This document shows positions 54,783-64,000 of a stretch of 64,000 bases of DNA, in pieces (position 1 is the first letter of the stretch; every line of letters begins with the position of its first letter). The position numbers were made by a program, and so were the translations under genes. Source of the DNA: Bacteroidota bacterium (GTDB lineage: Bacteria; Bacteroidota; Ignavibacteria; Kryptoniales; JAKASW01); contig JAJYIT010000011.1 in the NCBI GenBank assembly GCA_021789975.1, positions 1-64,000 on the forward strand, in the 5' to 3' direction. The notes under the pieces were generated by a model that was not told the DNA's origin, searched no databases, and saw nothing but the letters and a program-made list of their open reading frames with translations.

Positions 54783-56183
54783 TTATAGATTTGTTACGGC
54801 TTCCAGTATCTTGTCGACTTTGTCTTTGGAATCTGCCTCACAATAGTATCTGATAAGCGGTTCGGTCCCTGATGCGCGCACAAGCATCCAACCGCCATCG
54901 GCAAAAAAGTACTTGTACCCGTCAATTGTGAGGACATGATCGATCTTGTGTCCGGCGACCTCCTTCAGACCTTTCTTCAACTTGCCGAGAACTTTCTGCT
55001 TGTACTGCTCGGTAGTCCGAGTATCGATTCTCCTATAAATGTGCGGGCCAACCTGATCGAAGAGCTCTTTCACAAGCTCCCCTAGCGTCCGTTCACGCCT
55101 GGCCATCATTTCGCAGATCGTCAATCCGAGGAAGAGTCCATCTCGTTCGGGTATGTGACCTTTCAGTCCGACTCCTCCGCTTTCCTCGCCTCCGATCAGG
55201 ACATCCCGTGATATCATTACCGATGCGACATGTTTGAACCCAACGGGAAGCTCAGTGAGTTTCAACCCATATATCTTAGCAAGTTTATCCGGCATCTCTC
55301 CGACCGAGACAGTCTTGACGACCTCTCCTCTAACGCCTTTTGTTTCATACATGTACTTCAGAAGAAGTGCGTATACTTCCTGCGGCCCGACAAAGTTTCC
55401 GTGCTCGTCAACCGCCCCGATCCTGTCGGCATCACCGTCCGTGGCGAGTCCAACGTTGTAGTTTCCCTGAGGGACAAATTTCATTAATTCGCCCAAGTGT
55501 GCCGCGATAGGTTCCGGGTGCTCACCGCCGAACGACGGGTTGAATTCGTTGTGTATGACTACCGCGTCCTCGATCAACTGTCTCAGGATTCCCTGTCCTG
55601 CGCCATACATCGCATCGTGGGCAATTCTCAGACGCGCAGACTTAATGGCATTGATGTCGATTTTCTTCCTGAGGTCATCGACATATATCTGGCGCAGATT
55701 TGATCTTGTGATCAGCCCCTTCTTGCTGAGATCCGAGAAACTCTTCTTGATTCCTTCAAGCGACTTTTTCGAAAGTGCATTGGCCTCTTTTTCAACTCTT
55801 GCAACGTACTCTACTTCTTCAGGTCCTCCGAAATCGGCCTTCAGCTTGAACCCATTGTACCTTGCAGGATTGTGACTGGCAGTTATGACAACGCCTCCTG
55901 CGGCATCAAACTTCGGTATGGCCAGAGATAAGGCTGGTGTCGGACAATATCCGTCGGACAGAGTCACCTTCAGGCCTGTATTGGCTATCACTTCCGCTGT
56001 TCTCTCCGCAAATTCCTGTGAGAGGAATCTCGTATCGTAGCCGATAAGAACTCCGTTCTTCGACTTCTTGTGCCGCTTGTAGAATCTTCCTGTTGCGAGT
56101 GCGACCCTTGAGACATTCTCAAAAGTGTAATCCTGTGCTATGACGCCGCGCCAGCCGTCAGTCCCGAACTTGATCTTTGCCAT
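54783..56183 (-). CDS. Phosphoglucomutase/phosphomannomutase family protein
   Basis: 466 residues. All four alpha-D-phosphohexomutase sites are present: GGVVITASHNPARYNGFK with the phospho-Ser, ATDGDADRIGAV for magnesium, LIGGEESGGVG for the sugar, and VRASGTEPLIRYY for the phosphate. N-terminus KFGTDGWRGVIAQDYTFENV is typical. It moves the phosphate of glucose or mannose between C1 and C6. The gene is divergent from the hybrid kinase gene at 56371. Confidence 0.93.
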   Translation of the reverse strand: MAKIKFGTDGWRGVIAQDYTFENVSRVALATGRFYKRHKKSKNGVLIGYDTRFLSQEFAERTAEVIANTGLKVTLSDGYCPTPALSLAIPKFDAAGGVVITASHNPARYNGFKLKADFGGPEEVEYVARVEKEANALSKKSLEGIKKSFSDLSKKGLITRSNLRQIYVDDLRKKIDINAIKSARLRIAHDAMYGAGQGILRQLIEDAVVIHNEFNPSFGGEHPEPIAAHLGELMKFVPQGNYNVGLATDGDADRIGAVDEHGNFVGPQEVYALLLKYMYETKGVRGEVVKTVSVGEMPDKLAKIYGLKLTELPVGFKHVASVMISRDVLIGGEESGGVGLKGHIPERDGLFLGLTICEMMARRERTLGELVKELFDQVGPHIYRRIDTRTTEQYKQKVLGKLKKGLKEVAGHKIDHVLTIDGYKYFFADGGWMLVRASGTEPLIRYYCEADSKDKVDKILEAVTNL

Positions 56184-56370
56184 GATGGATCCTCCGATTA
56201 TAGTAAAAGTAAAATAAAATCCAGGACGCTAAGTTTCAACAATTCCGCCCATTCTGCGCGAGTTTAGTTCGTTTTTTTCACTAATTAACCGGGAAAATAT
56301 TCCGACTAAGAAGATATGGAGGTATTGAACAAACTTTTCCAACTTAAGAAAAGGCCACCACTGTTTTGTC

Positions 56371-59300
56371 ATGAGTAGTGGCGTGAATTCGACATATCGG
56401 GATCGTGAAGCCGGGTCACGATATTCGGGAAAGCTCCTTGTAAAGACTTTTAGAAATTTGCTGCTTGCGGTTACGGCATTGATAGCCATTGTCGCCGTTT
56501 ACCGGATAAGCACGGGAGGATTTCCCGACTATTTTAAGCCCGTAGATTTCTCAACTTTTCCGAAAGGACCGGTCCCTCAGTTTGCAGACAACATAATGCC
56601 GTACGGCTTTGAAGGAAATTCGTTGACTCCTGCATTCGCAGACGTAGGACCTGTGGGGAAGCGTGCGATCTGTTTCAAAATAGACAACGGTTCAAATGCC
56701 TGGTCGGGAGTGTCTTTCAATTGGAGAGACATTGGTGTGATTCCTGCGAGTGCTTCCCTATATATACTTTGGCGTGGAATACCCAGGGGTAACAGGGTAC
56801 TAGTGGATCTTACAGTTGGGGGCGGGCCTAGTGACACGCTGAGTACTTCAGGCACTAATTACTTCGTCTATTTAAACTCGCCACCAGAAAGATGGACGAC
56901 CATATCAGTCCCTCTGACCGATTTCAAACTCAACCCGCACCAACCAGACACTTCAAAAGTTATAGAGAAGTTCGATCCGCGGAGAATTAGCAAGCTAAGC
57001 TTTACATTCTGGCCTGAGACAAAATCATCGCTGGAGATCGCAAGTGTCAAATTCGCCTGGGGAGAAGGGAACTGGTACCCGATAGGCCTCATCGCCTGCG
57101 TATTTCTCCTTGGTATTCTGCTTTCATCGAGAACTACCGAGGAAAGAGTATTAAGGCAAACGAAATTGGATTTCACTTCAAGCGCCGTACTTGCCCGGGT
57201 CGCTTTTATTCTGGTTGCATTCGCGCTCTTTGCGAAATCTCTTTCGCAGGCTTCATCTGCACCTGCCTTGAGTTCACAGGCTATATATCTTCTTTTCGTT
57301 GGTTCAATACTTGCAGACGAGTTTCTAAGCAAATACTTATCGGGTAAAGTATTGCCCACCCTTAAGTACTCTGTAATCCTGGCGCTAGGGTGGTATTTGA
57401 AGGTTACTCTTAACCCGGTTGAGTTAATTTTCTTGCTCTCTATAGCTTTTCTTCCAATCGTCCTATACAGGTCCAAGCTCATTCTCTTCGGTCTTCCGGC
57501 ATCTGCCCTTTTCGTACTGTTAAGCGATTCCATTATTAGAACGCAAAGCACAATTTTGCCCGGCCTGCTGGTAATATCCTCCCTCACTTTGTTGACAGTA
57601 TTCATAAGAGAAACGCTGGCGCGTGACGAGGCTGTAAAGGAAGCCGGCTTCGCACTCTCTCTTTACGGCGAAATCATGGAAACCACCTCGGACGCAATCT
57701 TTCTCACTGACCTCGAAGGCAAAGTCGAACGCGTCAACACTGGGTTCGAACTCCTCATTGGTTATTCTGAATATGAGATTGTCGGCAAAAATATCTCCGT
57801 GGTAGTTTATCCTGACGATTTGCATCTTTTGCGCAACCTATCGTGCTCTTCCGAGAGTGACAAAAGACAGAGACTAACTAATGCTCGTCTTGTCACCAAA
57901 TCTGGCGACATACGATCGGTGTTGCTAAGGGAAGCCCCCATAATTCGAAACGGGAATTGTACCGGGCATCAGGCGGTCGCTACGGATATCACCGACAGGA
58001 AAAAGGCAGAAGAGTCGGTGCGGGAACTCAATGAATTCAACGAAATGCTCATACGAACACTCCCGTTCGGCATATCAATCGTCGATGAGAACGGACTTGT
58101 GATGTTCATGAGTGAGAATCTCAAAGAGAAGCTCGGTCCCGGGATGGAAGGGAAAAAATGTTGGACTGTTTACAAAGACGATTCAAAGCAATGCGAAGGA
58201 TGTCCGCTAAAAGATGGCCAGAAATCAGGGGATTCTGCCACGATGGAAATTCAAGGCGCACTCGGCGGGAGAACTCTTCAAGTGAGTCGGACAGGTCTGG
58301 TTTACAAAGGCAAGCAGGCCATTCTTGAGGTATTTCAGGACATCACAGAAAGCAAGGCTCTGCAGGCGAGATTCTTGCAGGCCCAGAAAATGGAGAGCCT
58401 GGGTACTCTTGCCAGCGGCATCGCTCACGATTTCAACAACATTCTTGGGATAATACTCGGGCACGCTTCTATGATCGAGTCACGTCTTGATCATTCTGAT
58501 CCTCTCTCGAAGAGTTTTGCCACAGTTACAAAGGCGGCGGAGCGAGGTGCTTCGCTGGTGCGTCAGATGCTGACCTTTGCAAGAAAGTCCAATATTAATT
58601 TTGCACCGGTGAACATCAACGATTCTGTTCGTGAAATGCAGCGACTGTTTGCTGAGACCTTTCCAAAAACAATGCAACTCGTCTGCAATATTGCCGAAGA
58701 CTTGCCGCAGATTAATGGCGACCATAACCAGATACACCAATCACTCCTCAACCTTTGCGTTAACGCCAGAGACGCGATGTCCGGAACCGGGACTGTCACC
58801 ATTTCAACCCGGGCTGTTTCCGGGGAATCGCTAGCCGCGCAATTTCCGAATGCAATATTTCCCCGGTATGTCGTCCTTGAGGTCGGCGATAACGGAACTG
58901 GGATGGATGGTGAAACGCTCAAACATATTTTTGAGCCTTTCTTCACCACCAAAGAACAAGGCAAAGGCACCGGGCTGGGTTTGGCGGTTGTGTTCGGGAT
59001 TATGGAAAAGCACGACGGATTTATCGACGTCAGTAGTCAGACCGGTGCTGGAACGACGATGTACTTGTACTTCCCCGTTAAAATATCGGCAGAAGAGTCG
59101 GTTACCCGGGACTCTGCGGAACAGGAATCGGCCGGCGGGAAGGAAACCATCCTTCTCGTGGAAGACGAGGAGATGCTGCGCGAGCTTGCCGTAGACATAC
59201 TGACGTCAAAGGGGTACGGTGTCGTAACCGCATCCGACGGTGAGGAGGCTGTGCACGTTTTTGAGTGCAACAGCCGCGACGTCTCTTTGGTCCTATCGGA

Positions 59301-59505
59301 CCTTGGTCTACCCAAACTAGGGGGTAAGGAAGTTCTGAAGAGAATCAGGCATCTTGACTCTTCAATCAAATTCATAGTGGCTTCCGGCTATCTTGATCCT
59401 AAAGAGAAATCAGACCTGCTTAGGTGCGGAGTATCGGACATTATCTCCAAACCGTATACTCCAAAATGTCTTGCGAAGACTGTAAGAGAAGTATTGGACA
59501 ATTAA
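56371..59505 (+). CDS. Hybrid histidine kinase with periplasmic carbohydrate-binding-like sensor, PAS domains and receiver
   Basis: 1044 residues. A helix (FRNLLLAVTALIAIVAVYRI) anchors a periplasmic domain (~50-230) with FEGNSLTPAF, ICFKIDNGSNAWSGVSFNWR, SLYILWRGIPRGNRVLVDLT and LSFTFWPETKSSLEIASVKF, the pattern of a jelly-roll like CIA30/ CBM domains. Several helices follow (~240-430), then two PAS domains (~440-560, ~570-670), HisKA GTLASGIAHDFNNILGIILG, HATPase (GDNGTGMD, GKGTGLGLAVVF), and a receiver (ILLVEDEE, LVLSDLGLPKLGG). The receiver has no output domain; a partner is expected elsewhere. The sensed molecule may be a sugar (inference). Confidence 0.9.
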   Translation: MSSGVNSTYRDREAGSRYSGKLLVKTFRNLLLAVTALIAIVAVYRISTGGFPDYFKPVDFSTFPKGPVPQFADNIMPYGFEGNSLTPAFADVGPVGKRAICFKIDNGSNAWSGVSFNWRDIGVIPASASLYILWRGIPRGNRVLVDLTVGGGPSDTLSTSGTNYFVYLNSPPERWTTISVPLTDFKLNPHQPDTSKVIEKFDPRRISKLSFTFWPETKSSLEIASVKFAWGEGNWYPIGLIACVFLLGILLSSRTTEERVLRQTKLDFTSSAVLARVAFILVAFALFAKSLSQASSAPALSSQAIYLLFVGSILADEFLSKYLSGKVLPTLKYSVILALGWYLKVTLNPVELIFLLSIAFLPIVLYRSKLILFGLPASALFVLLSDSIIRTQSTILPGLLVISSLTLLTVFIRETLARDEAVKEAGFALSLYGEIMETTSDAIFLTDLEGKVERVNTGFELLIGYSEYEIVGKNISVVVYPDDLHLLRNLSCSSESDKRQRLTNARLVTKSGDIRSVLLREAPIIRNGNCTGHQAVATDITDRKKAEESVRELNEFNEMLIRTLPFGISIVDENGLVMFMSENLKEKLGPGMEGKKCWTVYKDDSKQCEGCPLKDGQKSGDSATMEIQGALGGRTLQVSRTGLVYKGKQAILEVFQDITESKALQARFLQAQKMESLGTLASGIAHDFNNILGIILGHASMIESRLDHSDPLSKSFATVTKAAERGASLVRQMLTFARKSNINFAPVNINDSVREMQRLFAETFPKTMQLVCNIAEDLPQINGDHNQIHQSLLNLCVNARDAMSGTGTVTISTRAVSGESLAAQFPNAIFPRYVVLEVGDNGTGMDGETLKHIFEPFFTTKEQGKGTGLGLAVVFGIMEKHDGFIDVSSQTGAGTTMYLYFPVKISAEESVTRDSAEQESAGGKETILLVEDEEMLRELAVDILTSKGYGVVTASDGEEAVHVFECNSRDVSLVLSDLGLPKLGGKEVLKRIRHLDSSIKFIVASGYLDPKEKSDLLRCGVSDIISKPYTPKCLAKTVREVLDN

Positions 59506-59636
59506 CAAGGCTGCATCTCACCTAAGCTCCCTCCATCTTTGTCCGACCGAGACTGCCGTCTTTTCCCACATTTTCCGCGTTCATTGCTTGGAATGTACTC
59601 CAATAATATATTAGCTCATCAGTAGAGGAGTCATGA

Positions 59637-60746
59637 ATGCCTGAGAGCAATATCGCGGAAGTTCACGAGAGACTCGGCGCCCAATTACTTCAGATAGATG
59701 GGATATCACTTCCTGAAAAATATTCCTCGGTGGAGGAGGAATGTTTAACCGTTAGAAAATCTTCGGCGTTGTTCGATATATCTCACTTCGGCAGAGTGCT
59801 CTTGACCGGGAAGGATAGTCTTGAGTTCCTAAACAGGATCTCCACAAATGATCTGAACGGCTTGCGGCCAGGGATGGGTAAGCAGACTTTTCTTACCACC
59901 GAGAAAGGAAGAATAGTGGACCTCTGCACTGCGTACCAGCGCGAAGAGGGGATTCTATTGCTCACCAGCCCCGGTAACTCTGAAAAGGTGATGAAGTGGA
60001 TGGAGAAGTTCATCGTTTCGGAGGATGTGAAAGTTCGTGATGTCTCCGGTGAAGTAGCGTTATTTCTTGTTGCAGGCCCGATGGCGCCGGAATTCCTCAA
60101 GGAGACGGCATACTCCAGCTACAAAACGTTTTTAGATATCGAAAAGATGCGTCGCAACGATTTCATAAAGGCATTCGTTGGATCACGCGAAATAGTTCTC
60201 TCGAAGTCGAATCTTGTTATGATGAACGGGTACCTGATAATGGTGATCTCAGAATTTGCTTCCGGTATCTGGGAGGATCTCGTATATAGTTTGAGAAAAC
60301 TCGGCGGGACGCCTGCGGGACTTCAAACGTTCGAGGTGCTTAGGATAGAAAACGGGACGCCGGTATTTCCGAACGAGTTGAATGAAGATGTTAATCCGCT
60401 CGAGGTCAATCTCCTCGATGCTGTGCACAACAACAAAGGGTGCTACATCGGACAGGAGGTTATTGCGAGACTTCAAACTTATGATAAGGTGCGAAAAAGG
60501 CTCGTGGGCCTTTTATCCACGTCGAAGCTCCCTCATGGCGGGAAGATCTTCGACCAGAAGCCTGCCGATACCGCCGGGACCGAAATAGGCGTCGTCACGA
60601 GTTCGGTGAAATCCCCCGGACTAGGGAAAGAGATTGCCCTCGGATACCTTTCGGTTAAGCACCTGGTACCCGGTTCGAAATACGCCGTGAAGGTCGGCAG
60701 CCGCAACGTCGAAGCAGAATTGTCTTCGTTACCCTTTCTCGTTTGA
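59637..60746 (+). CDS. ygfZ: Folate-binding protein YgfZ (GcvT-like)
   Basis: 369 residues. KGCYIGQEVIARLQTYDKVR near residue 263 is the YgfZ signature, with the conserved Cys; SALFDISHFGRVLLTGKDSL and FLNRISTNDLNGLRPGMGKQ are GcvT-like folate segments. YgfZ supports assembly of certain iron-sulfur enzymes with tetrahydrofolate. It starts an operon with six genes to the end of the window. Start at 59637 in GAGGAG-TCATGAATG; the ATG beginning MPESNIAEV is chosen. Confidence 0.88.
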   Translation: MPESNIAEVHERLGAQLLQIDGISLPEKYSSVEEECLTVRKSSALFDISHFGRVLLTGKDSLEFLNRISTNDLNGLRPGMGKQTFLTTEKGRIVDLCTAYQREEGILLLTSPGNSEKVMKWMEKFIVSEDVKVRDVSGEVALFLVAGPMAPEFLKETAYSSYKTFLDIEKMRRNDFIKAFVGSREIVLSKSNLVMMNGYLIMVISEFASGIWEDLVYSLRKLGGTPAGLQTFEVLRIENGTPVFPNELNEDVNPLEVNLLDAVHNNKGCYIGQEVIARLQTYDKVRKRLVGLLSTSKLPHGGKIFDQKPADTAGTEIGVVTSSVKSPGLGKEIALGYLSVKHLVPGSKYAVKVGSRNVEAELSSLPFLV

Positions 60747-60751
60747 CTCGG

Positions 60752-61264
60752 ATGGAAGAATTCAAAGTAAGTACTTCGGAAGACAAAACCGCTGTTTATC
60801 GTGAGCTGCTTCCACAGCTTAGATCCCTGGTGGAGGCGGAAGAGGATTTCATCTCGAACGCAGCCAATGTATCGGCTGCCCTAAAGCAGGCACTCTCACA
60901 CGTCTCCTGGGTCGGGTTTTATTTTCTTAGGAAAGGAGAATTGGTTTTGGGGCCTTTCCAGGGAAAAGTCGCATGCACCAGGATAAGAATGGGTGCTGGA
61001 GTCTGCGGCACTGCTTTCGCACAAAGAAGGACTTTGGTAGTCCCTAATGTATATGAATTTCCCGGCCACATTTTCTGCGATTCAGATTCAAAGAGTGAGA
61101 TTGTTGTCCCGCTCCTCAAAGACGGTCAACCTTTTGGAGTTCTCGATCTTGACAGCTCGGAGTACTCTTCCTTCGATTCTGTCGATTCAGCCAACCTGGA
61201 GATTGTGGCCGAAATTATCTCGGATTGTTACTCACAGTCGATCAAAGGATTGAATGGCGGTTAG
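60752..61264 (+). CDS. msrC: Free methionine-R-sulfoxide reductase (GAF)
   Basis: 170 residues from ATG 60752; a TTG at 60743 overlaps the ygfZ stop. The GAF domain has SWVGFYFLRKGELVLGPFQG, KVACTRIRMGAGVCGTAFAQ and GHIFCDSDSKSEIVVPLLKD, with the three Cys that carry the reaction, then FGVLDLDSSEYSSFDSVDSA. It reduces free methionine-R-sulfoxide. Overlaps the next SDR gene by 11 bases. Confidence 0.93.
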   Translation: MEEFKVSTSEDKTAVYRELLPQLRSLVEAEEDFISNAANVSAALKQALSHVSWVGFYFLRKGELVLGPFQGKVACTRIRMGAGVCGTAFAQRRTLVVPNVYEFPGHIFCDSDSKSEIVVPLLKDGQPFGVLDLDSSEYSSFDSVDSANLEIVAEIISDCYSQSIKGLNGG

Positions 61265-62003
61265 TCCAGAGAATACAGGAAAGAGAAAGGTCGCGCTCGT
61301 CACGGGCAGTGGCAGACGACTTGGGCGACAGTCGGCTCTTGCGCTGGCGCGAGACGGGTGGGACATTGTCATAAATTACGCACATGCTGAGTCGGAAGCG
61401 GACCGGACAGTTGAAGAGATCATTGCTACCGGTACCGATGCTTTCGCCGTAAAGGCAGACATCACCGACTCAAGCGAAGTCGACGAAATGTTCAGGCTCA
61501 CCCTTGCACGCTGCTCGCGACTGGATCTGCTCGTTAATAATGCCGCCATATTCCCGCGTGCTGCGGGATTCACAGAGTTGTCGAATGACTTGTGGAACAA
61601 AGTGATCTCGACCAATCTGACCGGCCAATTCTATTGCGCACGGGCAGCGGCGAAAGCCATGAACCGGTCCGGCGGTAAGATAATCAACTTCGCTTCACTC
61701 GGGGGAGTTCAGGTCTGGGCCGAACACATCGCGTACAACGTTGCAAAGGCGGGCGTCATAATGTTGACAAAAGCTCTCGCGAAATCCCTTGCACCGAAAA
61801 TCACTGTGAATGCGATTGCTCCCGGCACAATTATAATAGCCGGGGAAGAGTCAGGTGACGTTAACCACATAGATGAGAAGAAAATTCCGCTTGGCCATTA
61901 TGGTGGACCGGAAGACATCACCCGGGCCCTTCTTTATCTTGCCCATGCCGATTACGTTACCGGACAGATCTTATTTGTCGACGGAGGCAGAGCGATACTC
62001 TAA
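61254..62003 (+). CDS. SDR oxidoreductase (pteridine reductase/FabG-like)
   Basis: 249 residues. Motifs: KVALVTGSGRRLGRQSALAL (cofactor loop with RR, as in pteridine reductases), DLLVNNAAIFPRAAGF, INFASLGGVQVWAEHIAYNV (Ser) and YNVAKAGV (Tyr and Lys), and GQILFVDGGRAIL at the end. The GSGRRLG form suggests NADPH use; with ygfZ, a folate protein, in the same operon, a pteridine or dihydrofolate role is possible, but FabG-like roles are as likely. Start overlaps msrC by 11 bases. Confidence 0.88.
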   Translation: MAVSPENTGKRKVALVTGSGRRLGRQSALALARDGWDIVINYAHAESEADRTVEEIIATGTDAFAVKADITDSSEVDEMFRLTLARCSRLDLLVNNAAIFPRAAGFTELSNDLWNKVISTNLTGQFYCARAAAKAMNRSGGKIINFASLGGVQVWAEHIAYNVAKAGVIMLTKALAKSLAPKITVNAIAPGTIIIAGEESGDVNHIDEKKIPLGHYGGPEDITRALLYLAHADYVTGQILFVDGGRAIL

Positions 62004-62050
62004 TGAAGTTTCTAACGTGTGATTGTCCACTTGCAGAAAGGTGAATCACC

Positions 62051-62917
62051 ATAAAAAAGGCTACCACTCCAAGTTCGGGAATTCCACAGAAAGCATACAA
62101 CAACGCATCATTTCTGAACAGCCCTGACGCGCGGGGCATTCGCATTCTCTCGGAATACCTTGAACCTCTATCCCGCTTCCGCAGGTTAAAAATCCGTGAC
62201 ACGATAGTGTTCTTCGGCTCCGCGAGAAGCACAACTCCCACCGAAGCTAGAACGCGCCTGAGCAACGCGAAGAAGAAATTGCTGAGAGCAAGTAGGTCCA
62301 ATAATCCTGGCAGCAGGGACGTGGCCAAAGCGCAGAAGGAGCTGGAGGCGGCTGAAGCGGGGATAACCATGGCGAAATACTATCAGGATGCCGTCAAGCT
62401 AAGCGAGATGCTGACCAGATGGTCGAAGAGCCTGAGCAGAAACGGCGAACAACAGTTCGTTATTTGCTCAGGAGGAGGTCCCGGTATGATGCTGGCTGCA
62501 AACAAAGGCGCGATCCGCGCGGGCGGACTTACGATGGGACTCAACATAAGCCTTCCGCACGAACAATTCCCAAATAGGTACATCACCCCCGGACTGGACC
62601 TTGAATTCCATTATTTCTTCATGCGAAAGTTCTGGTTCGCGTATTTGGCCAAGGCACTCGTAGTGTTTCCCGGCGGATTCGGAACCATGGATGAATTGAT
62701 GGAAGTCCTTACTCTACTTCAAACCGGAAAAATAAAAAAGAAGTTAACCGTCATTATATACGGCAGCAAATACTGGAAAAGTGTAGTTAACTTCGACGGC
62801 CTTGTTAAGTCCGGTGCTATCGATGAGAGGGACCTGAGGCTTTTCAAGTTTGCCGATGATCCGATCACTGCTTTTGAAATCCTCACTGGAGAACTCAAAA
62901 AGAATTATGGCTTATAG
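62051..62917 (+). CDS. LOG-family nucleoside phosphate hydrolase, candidate AUA start
   Basis: 288 residues. The core has VFFGSARSTTP, ICSGGGPGMMLAANKGAIRA, KALVVFPGGFGTMDELMEVL, the PGGxGTxxE site of LOG/TIGR00730 proteins. They split AMP-type nucleotides, releasing a base. Homology runs upstream of the first GTG at 62207 (KAYNNASFLNSPDARGIRIL, SEYLEPLSRFRRLKIRD), but that stretch has no ATG/GTG/TTG. AAAGGTGA (62037-62044) lies seven bases before an ATA at 62051, the best candidate start (M-KKATTPSSG). The GTG start would lose this conserved part. Confidence 0.85.
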   Translation: MKKATTPSSGIPQKAYNNASFLNSPDARGIRILSEYLEPLSRFRRLKIRDTIVFFGSARSTTPTEARTRLSNAKKKLLRASRSNNPGSRDVAKAQKELEAAEAGITMAKYYQDAVKLSEMLTRWSKSLSRNGEQQFVICSGGGPGMMLAANKGAIRAGGLTMGLNISLPHEQFPNRYITPGLDLEFHYFFMRKFWFAYLAKALVVFPGGFGTMDELMEVLTLLQTGKIKKKLTVIIYGSKYWKSVVNFDGLVKSGAIDERDLRLFKFADDPITAFEILTGELKKNYGL

Positions 62918-62933
62918 CAGAGAGGGAAAACAA

Positions 62934-63794
62934 GTGAAGCAAGAATCCGAACCGAAGTTTCGTGCCCTGATGAAGCTCCTTGATGATGAAGACCCACAGG
63001 TCTTTGCCGCTGTTGAGAGGGAATTACTCGACAGCGGAACGGAGGTGGTCCCGCTCCTCGAGGAGGAAAAAGGCAATTCTGACGTTCAAGTCAAGAGGAG
63101 AATAGAAGGCTTAATCTCCAGGATCCATTTGGACAAACTTCAGCGTGATTACGATGCACTGCTTGATTACGTCTCACAGCCCGGATTCTCGCTGGAGCGT
63201 GCCCTATTCCTGCTTGCCAGGCCGCTTTATCCTGAGATCGATTTCGTCGAGGTGGGATCTCAGCTGAATGAACTAGCGAGTGAGCTGGGCAAGAGAATAT
63301 CTTTGCTTGATAGCCCATACGATACTGTGCAGCGCGTGAACGATTTTTTCCTCGTTGAAATGGGATTTGCCGGGAACTCGAAGGACTATTACAATCCGGA
63401 CAACAGCGTCCTTCATAGAGTTCTGGCAACGCGGCGAGGCATCCCGATCACTCTAGCTATGATTTATCTTCTTGTTGGAAAGCGCCTCAACCTGCCTGTC
63501 TACGGCGTCGGAGCGCCGGCACATTTTCTCGTAAAATTTGTGCTTGAAGAAAAGGAAATTTATGTCGATGTTTTTAACGGTGGTAAGATCATGTCGAGGG
63601 GAGACTCCGAGGAGTTCATAGGCGACATGGGTTTCCCATTCGAGCCGCGATTCCTCAAGTGCTCGTCCGATATTGAGATGCTCGCACGTACTTGCCGCAA
63701 CCTGGCACGCGCGTTTTCCGCGGCAGATGAACAGCCGAAAGCCAACGTACTTATGGAATTATCTATAGAGATCGAAAGACTGACGACGACTTGA
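62934..63794 (+). CDS. SirB1/transglutaminase-like protein
   Basis: 286 residues from a GTG at 62934, chosen because AGAGGG lies seven bases upstream; an ATG at 62907 that overlaps the LOG gene is a second option. The N-terminal ~100 residues have HEAT-like helices ([20 protein letters not shown]). The core is [40 protein letters not shown] and [13 protein letters not shown], the transglutaminase-like fold of SirB1 (UPF0162) proteins. Their chemistry is unknown. It overlaps the adenosyltransferase start by four bases. Confidence 0.82.
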   Translation: MKQESEPKFRALMKLLDDEDPQVFAAVERELLDSGTEVVPLLEEEKGNSDVQVKRRIEGLISRIHLDKLQRDYDALLDYVSQPGFSLERALFLLARPLYPEIDFVEVGSQLNELASELGKRISLLDSPYDTVQRVNDFFLVEMGFAGNSKDYYNPDNSVLHRVLATRRGIPITLAMIYLLVGKRLNLPVYGVGAPAHFLVKFVLEEKEIYVDVFNGGKIMSRGDSEEFIGDMGFPFEPRFLKCSSDIEMLARTCRNLARAFSAADEQPKANVLMELSIEIERLTTT

Positions 63795-64000
63795 AAATAT
63801 ACACTAAGACCGGAGATGAAGGTGAGACGAGTCTTTTCGGCGGAAGACGAGTCCTGAAAAATGATCCGCGCATTGAGGCATACGGAACTGTTGACGAGTT
63901 GAATTCTCTTCTGGGGGTTGCTCGCGCTTTTTCTGAGAATCAGGAGATCGGCGATATCCTTTCGGATGTTCAAAAGCAGCTCTTCGTACTGGGGGCGGAT
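63791..64000 (+). CDS. Cob(I)alamin adenosyltransferase, PduO type (partial)
   Basis: 70 codons to the window end. [40 protein letters not shown] and [16 protein letters not shown] match the ATP-binding start of PduO-type adenosyltransferases, which move an adenosyl group to Co(I) cobalamin. A TTG at 63791 overlaps the previous TGA (TTGA), so this start is translationally coupled; no better upstream codon exists. The rest lies outside the window. Confidence 0.9.
   Translation, partial: MKIYTKTGDEGETSLFGGRRVLKNDPRIEAYGTVDELNSLLGVARAFSENQEIGDILSDVQKQLFVLGAD

Overview
The window looks like chromosomal DNA of a non-photosynthetic member of the Bacteroidota/Chlorobi side of the FCB group, most like Ignavibacteria or Kryptonia-type lineages. 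Five proteins carry the C-terminal sorting tail of the type IX secretion system (NYPNPFNP.T, then VYD.LGREV, then LASGVYFYRL.AG). Other clues point the same way: a fused transaldolase-glucose-6-phosphate isomerase, an FmdE protein in a non-methanogen, and intergenic hairpin repeats common in such genomes. This placement is inference from gene content; no rRNA gene is present. No CRISPR array, intact transposase, integrase or complete tRNA was seen.

Layout. 1-5.3 kb: secreted beta-propeller and BNR-type proteins with type IX tails. 5.2-9.2 kb, minus strand: a sigma-54 two-component pair and a small DUF4926 protein. 9.2-12.9 kb: a TetR regulator with two matching palindromes, then FmdE, a TauE/SafE permease flanked by fragments of a second copy, and an anion-type porin. 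13.0-15.9 kb: arsenic resistance (arsR, arsC, acr3), interrupted between arsC and acr3 by a decayed four-helix-bundle gene with TTGA-rich flanks. 15.9-17.4 kb: decayed DNA with a HigA antitoxin remnant and the 3' half of a tRNA-Asp. 17.4-30 kb: an accessory stretch of stress and redox genes (ECF42 sigma factor with its YCII/DGPF partner, flavin reductases, SDR and NmrA proteins, a divergent proline dehydrogenase, a GH76 enzyme, quinone oxidoreductase, AraC-MGMT) mixed with broken gene pieces. 30-31.3 kb: RNase HI and a heme-barrel protein. 31.9-37.3 kb: a very large secreted protein with a pore-former-like middle, then two recently broken genes. 37.5-41.5 kb: a metzincin lipoprotein and a three-gene set of N-terminally anchored, pseudopilin-like proteins, the best candidate for something undescribed. 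42-44 kb: outer membrane barrel and a DUF4402 surface protein. 44-48.6 kb: pentose phosphate and glycolysis genes (rpiB, tal-pgi), a HAD phosphatase and hemerythrin. 48.7-54.6 kb: F420-type reductase, methyltransferase, a broken DUF4440 gene, tyrosine phenol-lyase, MFS transporter, bacilliredoxin. 54.8-59.5 kb: phosphohexomutase and a large hybrid histidine kinase. 59.6 kb to the end: a tight co-directional operon (ygfZ, fRMsr, SDR, LOG, SirB1-like, PduO-type cobalamin adenosyltransferase).

How it works together. The window mixes house-keeping operons (44-47 kb, 59-64 kb) with a secretion and surface repertoire and an accessory region of roughly 9-37 kb. That region shows many signs of turnover: at least ten gene remnants, a tRNA scar, a MITE-like element and several hairpin repeats. 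Most remnants fail by one stop codon or one frameshift, so they could also be assembly errors; raw reads would settle that.
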